Part shown: positions 57,030 to 64,000 of the stretch, piece after piece
Numbering within the stretch: position 1 is the first letter of the stretch
Layout: each line of letters starts with the position of its first letter
Source: Welwitschia mirabilis
Taxonomy: Eukaryota > Gnetophyta > Gnetopsida > Welwitschiales
Direction of reading: 5' to 3'
Length of the DNA: 64,000 nucleotides
NCBI GenBank assembly: GCA_051453625.1
Contig: JBOZIK010000001.1
Location: forward strand, 1,689,449 to 1,753,448
Translations under genes and position numbers: made by a program
The notes under the pieces: model-generated
Seen by the model: the letters and a program-made list of their open reading frames with translations, nothing else
Databases searched by the model: none
Told to the model about the DNA's origin: nothing

Positions 57030-58960
57030 AATGTTTTTCCTCTTGACATTTTCAAGTTATCTCCTTCTTCACATCCTGTGCAAAGTTTAGATATTTAATG
57101 TCCTATAGTTAAGAGGGTACCTATGATCCACTAGTAATAATTTCTTAGTTTCTTTTAGCTAGAATGATTTATTCATAATACAACTTAAAATAACTGAACA
57201 TTTTCATGTGCCTTATACATAAGAACATAGTTCTAGTGGAAACTCATAATTAGATTATCCTTGGAAGAAAGGAAGAATCATAATCTCCTCCAAAGACCAA
57301 AATGAGTACTTGATTAGAATCTACTCCATAAGATGTTTCTGAAGATGAAAAAATAGAACTAGACAAAGCTCTAGTGCATCTCTTAATGATGATGTTGAGA
57401 TTCATCTCACATTGAATGGTGAACCAATCTTTTTCAAAGATGCCATTCTACATGATCACTCGGTCTAAGCCATGAAATAGAAATATAATGTACTTGTGGA
57501 AAATAACACATGGAAGTTTCTTGATCTTCTATTAGATCACACTACATTACCTAAAAATTCAATTTTACACAAATATATAAATTGGATAATACCCTTGAAT
57601 GACACAAATCTTGGCTTATTGCTATAGGCCTATGTCAAAGAAAAGGATTATACTATAATGAAGTCTTTGCATGAAAAACTAAATGGATTAGCATCAAAAC
57701 TATGATTTCTTTAGTAGCTTAGAAGGGATGGAAAATGCACCAATTAGGCATTAAGGCTATCTTTTTTAATAAAGATATAAAATAATAAATATATTTGATG
57801 TAACCTAAGTGTTTTTAAGTTAAAGGTAAGGAACAAAAAATGTGTAGAATAACTAAGTCACTCTATGAGCTAAAATAAGCTCTAAGGGCATGATATACAT
57901 AACTTACTGGTTATTTGGGCTTTATTGGATTTGAATTGCAATACTATCAAGATTTAGATGCCATACTATTCATTAAATTTCATGGATACAAATCTACATA
58001 TGTAGTGATTTATATAGATGACATGTTGATAACTGATAGCAATGAAGTGGATGTGAATCATATAAAAATTACTTTAAGTAAAGCATTTAAAATTATTAAT
58101 TTAAAATTAGGTAGATTATATCTTAATGTAGAAATGAATCAAATTAAAGAATGAAATATTCCTAGCTTAAAGGAAATACATTAGAGACTTGATTAAAAAA
58201 TTTAGATTACAAAATGCTAATAAGTTGTTAAACCTTTAGAACAAAATGTAAAAATTGATATTGATGAACATCTAGAATTAGCAAATAAAATCAAATACAT
58301 AAAAATAGTTGATAGTCTCATTTATGTTATCAATATTAGACTTGATATCCTATATATGGTTAGTGTATTATCTAGATATCTTTATGCATCAAAGATTAGG
58401 CATTTAAATACTATTATGAAAGTATTGAGATATTTAAAAAATATAAAATACTTATGTCATACATATAATAAAAACTCTCAATTTGTTTTAAAGTCATACT
58501 CTAACTTAGACTTTATTAAAGACTTAAAAACATCCTTATTAATACCAAAATATGTTATGATTTTAGAAGCATTAATGTTGTTTTAATTATCTAATATCAC
58601 AAAGTATTAACATGATCCTCTACAAAATAAAATTATATAGCTACATTCACAATGTATAGAAAAATTAAATAGCTAAGAAATCATTGATAAGAAATTGACT
58701 TGCAGTAAATAAAAGTAACTAAGATCTTTATTGATAATTAATCTACTATTTAGATCATGAAAGATGTAATGCATCATTATAGGATAAAATGCTTTAAGCT
58801 GATAAAATTAGAAAACTTATAGATCAAGAAGTAATTATTAGTATGTTATCCATTTATAAAATAAATAGCTAATATTTTAACTAAACCACTTAGTTAAAAA
58901 AACTTTTAATAGTTTCAATCCAACAAAAGATAAATTATGGATTAATGAAACTCATTTTAC
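57030..58960 (+). pseudogene. Ty1/copia relic, 3' part: reverse transcriptase and RNase H
   Basis: This continues the copia element of 52150-54239 after the nested insertion. The reverse-transcriptase core reads YVVIYIDDMLITDSN (57988-58032), keeping the two catalytic Asp residues. RLDILYMVSVLSRY (about 58340) and HLNTIMKVLRYLKNIK (about 58400) follow. Then comes a decayed RNase H ending in IANILTKPLS (about 58866-58896), the usual last motif of copia pol. Frameshifts and stops occur before the catalytic box and in RNase H. Two open frames, 57915-58154 and 58356-58586, are pieces of it. Confidence 0.87.
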
Positions 58961-59132
58961 TATAGTCATAAGGCTTTATTTGATTGCTAAAATTACTAAA
59001 AAAATCCTTTCTTATTCTTAGTACTATAAGATGTATAGTTGTTATGGTGTGTATTTGTGCAAGCATTTTATACTCAAAAATTTTCTATTATTTCATAAAT
59101 AAAATAAATATCTTAAATAATACAACATTCTA

Positions 59133-59145
59133 GTATGAGTGGGAG
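59133..59145 (+). other. Probable polypurine tract of the second copia element
   Basis: GTATGAGTGGGAG lies about 185 bp after the end of RNase H and is followed by TGAACCTGAA, as expected for a copia 3' LTR start. The rest of that LTR is not evident, because a minus-strand LTR seems to start about 10 bp later. Confidence 0.4.
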
Positions 59146-59155
59146 TGAACCTGAA

Positions 59156-60122
59156 TGTTATATTCTCATTAAAGACTATGAGATGAGACTAAGGATTACT
59201 TTTTACAAGAAATAAAGTAACTAAAATTAAATAAAAATATAAGAAATAAAGATATAATGCAAATACAAATGCAACCTAACCTAAATGCAATGCAAAATAA
59301 AACTACACTACTTCCTTTAAGATTTAACAAAGGCTGCTCTAAATGATCTATATCATCCAAGAAATTATCACTAGATCAAGGGCAACATAAACCATAAGAG
59401 ATATCTAATAAACTAACATAAAATAAAAAAATAGATATTATATTAAGAAGTAACAACATCTTAGTTACAAAATACTAGACATCAATGGAGGATACATAGC
59501 CCTCCACTAAGGGAAGGTCTTTCTCCAACACTTAATATGGATCTTCTATCCTTCTATCTCCTATCACGATAATTTCTAGTGTAACAAAGATAGAGATGAG
59601 AATCAAAGTAGGACTTATTTATAGGGTTCCTAATTAGAAAATGACAAACAGAAACTATTATAATACACACTCTTTTATAGATAAGAAATAGACAAAACAG
59701 TCAAAGGTTAACTATCAGAGCTAGCTAGAATGGCAGTTTCATTCTGACTATCATCTAGATGACATATGGTATAATAACTTATTATAAAAGTTTACTTAGT
59801 AGATGACTTAGTAGATGAATTAATGGTCCTCATGAGCATCTAATGGTGTCATTGTCCTACCTATCATGAGGAAAATAGAGGAAACTATGTTCTTCTTTAT
59901 CATTCAAGTTAGCATAAGCTATACTTTTCTATCAGAAATCTTCTTTCATAGCCATGAGTATCAAAATGTATCATAAATGCCCCAAATATTGTTAAAAATT
60001 ACACATTTCCTATATCTTTTTTGATTTTCCAAAATCCTTAGAATTTTGCCTAAATCTATGTAAATTTGTTGTGAAACAGCTCATAAAAACCCATAAAATA
60101 ACCATAAATTAATAGTGCAACA
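59156..60122 (-). repeat. 3' LTR of a minus-strand LTR retrotransposon
   Basis: On the minus strand it begins TGTTGCACTATTAATTT at 60122, directly after a purine tract, and ends ATATAACA at 59156, giving TGTT/AACA inverted ends and about 967 bp. A promoter-like CCCTATAAATAAG lies at about 59628-59616, with a downstream segment typical of a transcribed leader. The U3 part holds tandem TCATCTACTAAG units and a TCATCTAGATGA palindrome (about 59755). The 5' LTR is outside the window, so there is no second copy to confirm it. Confidence 0.5.
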
Positions 60123-60137
60123 TATCCCTCCACTTAG
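60123..60137 (-). other. Polypurine tract of the minus-strand element
   Basis: On the minus strand CTAAGTGGAGGGATA immediately precedes the TGTTGCAC start of the LTR. Form and position fit a plus-strand primer. Confidence 0.5.
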
Positions 60138-63100
60138 CCTTTATTACTTCTTGATAAAAACCGGGTAAAAAACCACAATTGCGAGCTAATTATTCTTATA
60201 AAAAATCAACTTTAAAAAATATAAAATAGAATAATAAAAGATATCACATTGCAAACTAACATGGAATCCATAATGTATATGAAAATTTAAAATTTAAAAT
60301 AGATCATGAAAATGGGTTTTATAAAAAAAAAAGCTCCATGTTAATTAATAAACTAAAGAAAACAGATAGAAGTGAGAAGGTAGATGATGGATGATTTTAA
60401 ATTTAAATAACTTTTTAAATTACATGTAAAGCCAAGTAAAAAAATGTCAGATTTGAAAAATATAGATCTATTAAAAATTCTAACAAGCAAGGAGTAAAAA
60501 AAATGTTCTATCATAAAAATTATTAAGAGAAGCATTTACAACTTCAAAAGACTAGAAAATAAATATCACAAAATTATTAAGAAAATTTATTTAAGTAAAA
60601 AACCAACTCTTTATTAAAAACTAGGTAAGGAAAATATGGTAATGACTTCAAAATAACTAACTGAATAATAAAATAAAATAAAAAAATTAACATAAGGTAA
60701 CATAAATAAAATATAGCCCATCTATCCAAAATTTTAACTTAGTAGACTCCTGTGAGAGCAATCATAACATCACTTGATTTCTTAAAATGCATGACTTAAT
60801 GTATAAAAGTTTTCAATCAATAAGGTAGTGGTTATGATAATGCTAAAAATAAAATGATTTAAGCAATAAATGTTTATACCAAAAAATTACTCAAAAATAA
60901 ACTCAACTACCAACATCTCAAAATAAACACCTAAATCTCAAGAAATAAAATGATCATGTAAAAAGACTAAGAATCTAGAAAATAAAAAATGCCTTTGATA
61001 ATACCAAAAACACCACTGATCTCATAGCCTTCTAGTTTTTATTATTTTATTATCCATAATGAGGGGAGTGCAACCATAGTCAGAGAAGTAACAACCCATG
61101 AAGCATGACCCATTGACCTCCCAGTGGAGTTCCCACAACTATCATATTACACTTCTAAAGGCTCCTCTTGGAAAATTTACCCCAGTGTACTTATGGTAGG
61201 ACATTATGATAACCATGTTTTTGAACTATCTCAAATAAAAAATCATGGTCTTATTTCACATATTTCTTGTTCTTCTTCTTCTTCTTCTTCTTCTTCTTCT
61301 TCTTTTAACACAAAATAAAAAATGAAAGCATTTCACATGACCAAACACTCCAAAAGATAAAGATGAAGTCATAATATAAAGACAGAAATGAATATCTTTA
61401 AATAATCTAAGACCTTCTTACTATTGAGAAAAACATAAAAAAAAATCTTCCTTTAAATTGAAGTTCATAAATGTCTTAAGATTGGGTGAATCCAATCTTA
61501 CCACTTTAAAATGCCTAAGTCAAAAGACTAGTCATAGAATAGATACATAATTCATGTTTGAAAGATGATCAAGTAATGTCATATTGATCTTCAAGAAAAA
61601 TGCTAAGAGAAAATTCAAATAGTTACTAAAATATTTTTTAGCCTTTATCCATTAACTTTCTGAAATTCTTAAGTGGCTAAATCAAAAATTTCAACAAAGC
61701 CATTAAAATGTATTTTTTCAAAATAACAGAAAATTAAAATAATAAATAATTAATAGTCATCCTTCTTGTCATCTAGACAATAGAGAGGATGATAAAGATA
61801 GAAAGTAAGAAATAGAAAGCAGAAATCTAAAAGAAAACTGAAGGGAGAAAACAAAGACTATCATCTAGATTATCATGGGAATGACATAAGGGACAACACA
61901 CACCAAAAATTAAAATGGAAGGCTAAAAATAAAATCAAAGTCAAAATCATAAGGAAAAAAGAAAACACCAAAGCTAGAAAATTTTATTTAAATCCTAAAA
62001 TCTATTCAACACTTTTATTGAAAGGAAAAAAAGGGGAAAGATTTGTTTTGTATTATTTTTAGAGAAATAAGGCCCAAACCAAATGTTCACCAATTGATAA
62101 AACATAAAAGATACGCAATTATTTTTAAGTAAAACCAATTGGAAGAAGAGAGAATAAAAAGATAATACTTTGATAGCACAAATTTCAAAATTCAAATAAG
62201 AGAAAAACAAGTGATAAGTATCATTAAGAAATAATCTCTTATAAAAAATTTGTGAATCCTAAGTATCATTATAAAAAGCATATGAGAAGGATCTCAAAGA
62301 AAGTTTTAAAGATGATTTTAAAGGTTCTTTAAAATGTTCTCTATCATTTGATTCAAGATATGGATTTTTAGTAGGAAAACAAGGCTTTTTCCAATGAGCA
62401 CATGACATTTTATTTTTACAAGATCTACCAGCAATCTAAAAGATAAAAAATATATATAACTCATGGAAAAACAATCTCTTATCAAAATCATAATATAAAG
62501 GGTTTGAAACATAAATTACATTTAGAGCTTGATACTAAACATGAGAGGTATTATTTAAGATCCAAGGATTTGTAAGAAACTTCTTAACATGAGTGATTAA
62601 AATAGGTCTCACATACCTAAAAAGATCTTTAACTTTAATTTTAAATATGGATTTGGATCAAGAAGATATGGCTTGCCCCAATTTAGAGTTCTAAGATATT
62701 CCAAGTCTTGTTTTTGAAAAGAATCATCATTAAAAGCATAAGGTAGAGTTGGCTTTGCAAAAGAGGAAAAGATGTTACTTTTTTCAGCACATAAACTTTT
62801 CAAAGGAAAGGATTGTGGGATTTTTGAAGTTGAGTCCTCAAGATGATGTGGCTTATTACTTTTAAGGACAAAGATGTGGTTTGAAGAGTTAATTGAATTC
62901 TTTCTTCATTAATCATATCTCCCTCTTCTTTATTTTTTATTGTATCTTGCTCTTCTTTTTTATTTTGTTGAGTATTATTTTCTTATAAGTTAGTGGATTC
63001 CTCAAAAAGATCATTAAAAAGACTATATAAAAGAAGCTCTCATTGTCTTCATTATGTAATGAAATATGTTCTAATATTTCTTGATTTGTCTCCTCGTCCT

Positions 63101-63611
63101 CTATGAATAATTTTGTTAACTTCAAGTTGCTATTACTGAGTTGATTCTTTTTTATTAATTTTTCCTAGTACTCATCTCTATTAATCTCATAAGTTGAGCC
63201 TCTTTTAAAGGTGGAACACCTTCATCCCTACAAAGTATGTGAAAACAAGGGATATGCTCTAATATTTCAATGTTATCATCATTTTCTTATCTTATTGCAT
63301 GTTATTGTTTTCATGAGAAGGAGAAATGCGATCATGATGTCTATCATAGATTAAAAAATTTTTAGATTTTTTTTGAAAGTATTCTTCATCTAGTAAATGG
63401 GTTTCAGAAATATAATCTAATACCTTAATATCATCATTTAACAAATGATCATCCTCATCTTTATTGTTTAAAGATATCATTGAATTATTGTTGTCTCCTC
63501 TTTTTACATCTTCTAAATTTTGTAATAATGTTTGCTACAATATTTTAATCAAATTTTCCATGTTTTTGTTGGTTTTTTCCTGGTTCTTTATCATTTTGTT
63601 AATCATTTCTC
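60138..63611 (-). other. Internal region of the minus-strand element, acidic relic frames
   Basis: There is no recognised enzyme domain. Three minus-strand open pieces share an Asp/Glu/Asn-rich character: 63480-63292 (NKDEDDHLLNDDIKVLDY, then DRHHDRISPSH), 63125-62937 (FIEDEETNQEILEHISLHNE) and 62803-62609 (PTLPYAFNDDSF, then LRTLNWGKPYLLDPNPYL). They are in order downstream of the start at 63935 and may be one broken reading frame. A TTC repeat lies at 61270-61304. Below 62600 nothing coding is seen. Confidence 0.35.
61270..61304. repeat. TTC microsatellite
   Basis: About 11-12 units of TTC with no interruption. Confidence 0.95.
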
Positions 63612-63935
63612 TCATTGGATTATTTTCTTCCTCATAGTATTAATGAGAGATGGTTCTTCTTCATAGTAATGCATGGGATATGGATGAAATGGATAAAAGT
63701 AATTGTACGAGGTTGAACCCCTAATATTTTCATTATTATTTCTATATGAAGTTTGAAAAGAAGATGGGAAATAATAAGATGGTTGAAAAAAGGAATGGGT
63801 GCAATCCCTACTCTCAACATCATTTTGTGTTGTTATCCCTATTTTTGTAAGAAGTTATCGAAGTTTTTTCTTACTATTATCCTCAGATTTTTTCAAGTTT
63901 CTCCTTCTTTTAGCAAGAATTTCCCCAAGGGTCAT
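63612..63935 (-). pseudogene. Gag-like first ORF of the minus-strand element
   Basis: A frame starts at 63935 with MTLGEILAKRRRNLKKSED and continues to a stop at 63612, 107 codons, broken by one TAA at 63857-63855. After a basic N-terminus it becomes rich in Tyr, Asn and Pro (SYNYFYPFHPYPMHYYEEE). I do not recognise the protein. A basic start followed by a low-complexity linker, in the first reading frame of an LTR element, would suit a Gag-type protein, but that is inference from position. Confidence 0.3.
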
Positions 63936-64000
63936 TGTAATACTATTGATAATTGAGAAGAATGGGAAAAAGAAAAACTAATTTAAGATGAAGTTAAGTG

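Noticed and set aside
60961-61015. Primer-binding site for a minus-strand element (TTGGTATTATCAAAGG)
   Set aside because: It needs a three-base insertion relative to the tRNA-Met site and does not follow an LTR end; the element's primer site should lie beyond 64000.
61124-61318. Serine-rich 64-codon frame
   Set aside because: The serine run is only the translation of the TTC microsatellite.

Overview
The window is nuclear DNA of a land plant with a large, very AT-rich, transposon-filled genome. It holds one convincing, intact protein-coding gene: a Rab6-type small GTPase (RABH1 subclass) in six exons at 17240-24089 on the + strand. Nearly all else that can be named is decayed retrotransposon. 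The low GC, the strong scarcity of CG outside the gene, the 4.7-kb intron full of repeats and the age of the elements suggest a gymnosperm-like genome. Very low-GC gymnosperms such as Welwitschia fit, but the species is an inference.

Layout: 1-3170, a Ty1/copia relic (+, reverse transcriptase, RNase H, polypurine tract, 3' LTR). 4550-8440, two tandem LTR+gag units (-). 11074-11500, two adjacent SINE-like copies (-). 12180-16650, a LINE (-) with ORF1 zinc knuckle, endonuclease, reverse transcriptase and C-terminal zinc motif. 16860-24310, the Rab gene; its intron 5 holds a third SINE copy and a third gag relic. 24310-25225, a diverged duplication. 26057-27180, a possible receptor-kinase relic. 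30848-35450, a second LINE (+). 37445-39300, a weak LINE-like stretch. 44830-46930, a third LINE (+). 47406-49654, a compact LTR element with two LTRs, primer-binding site, gag and polypurine tract but no pol. 52150-59145, a second copia element (+), split by a nested LTR element (54250-57005). 59156-64000, the 3' part of a minus-strand LTR element that runs off the window.

The sequence has 14 N gaps. Five are exactly 100 N and all five lie between near-identical direct repeats, which points to unmerged overlapping contigs rather than biology. I found no tRNA, rRNA, CRISPR or prokaryote-type system, and no new multi-gene system. The most unusual items are the SINE-like family, the gag-only LTR elements and the transition-type decay seen in the transposons but not in the Rab gene.
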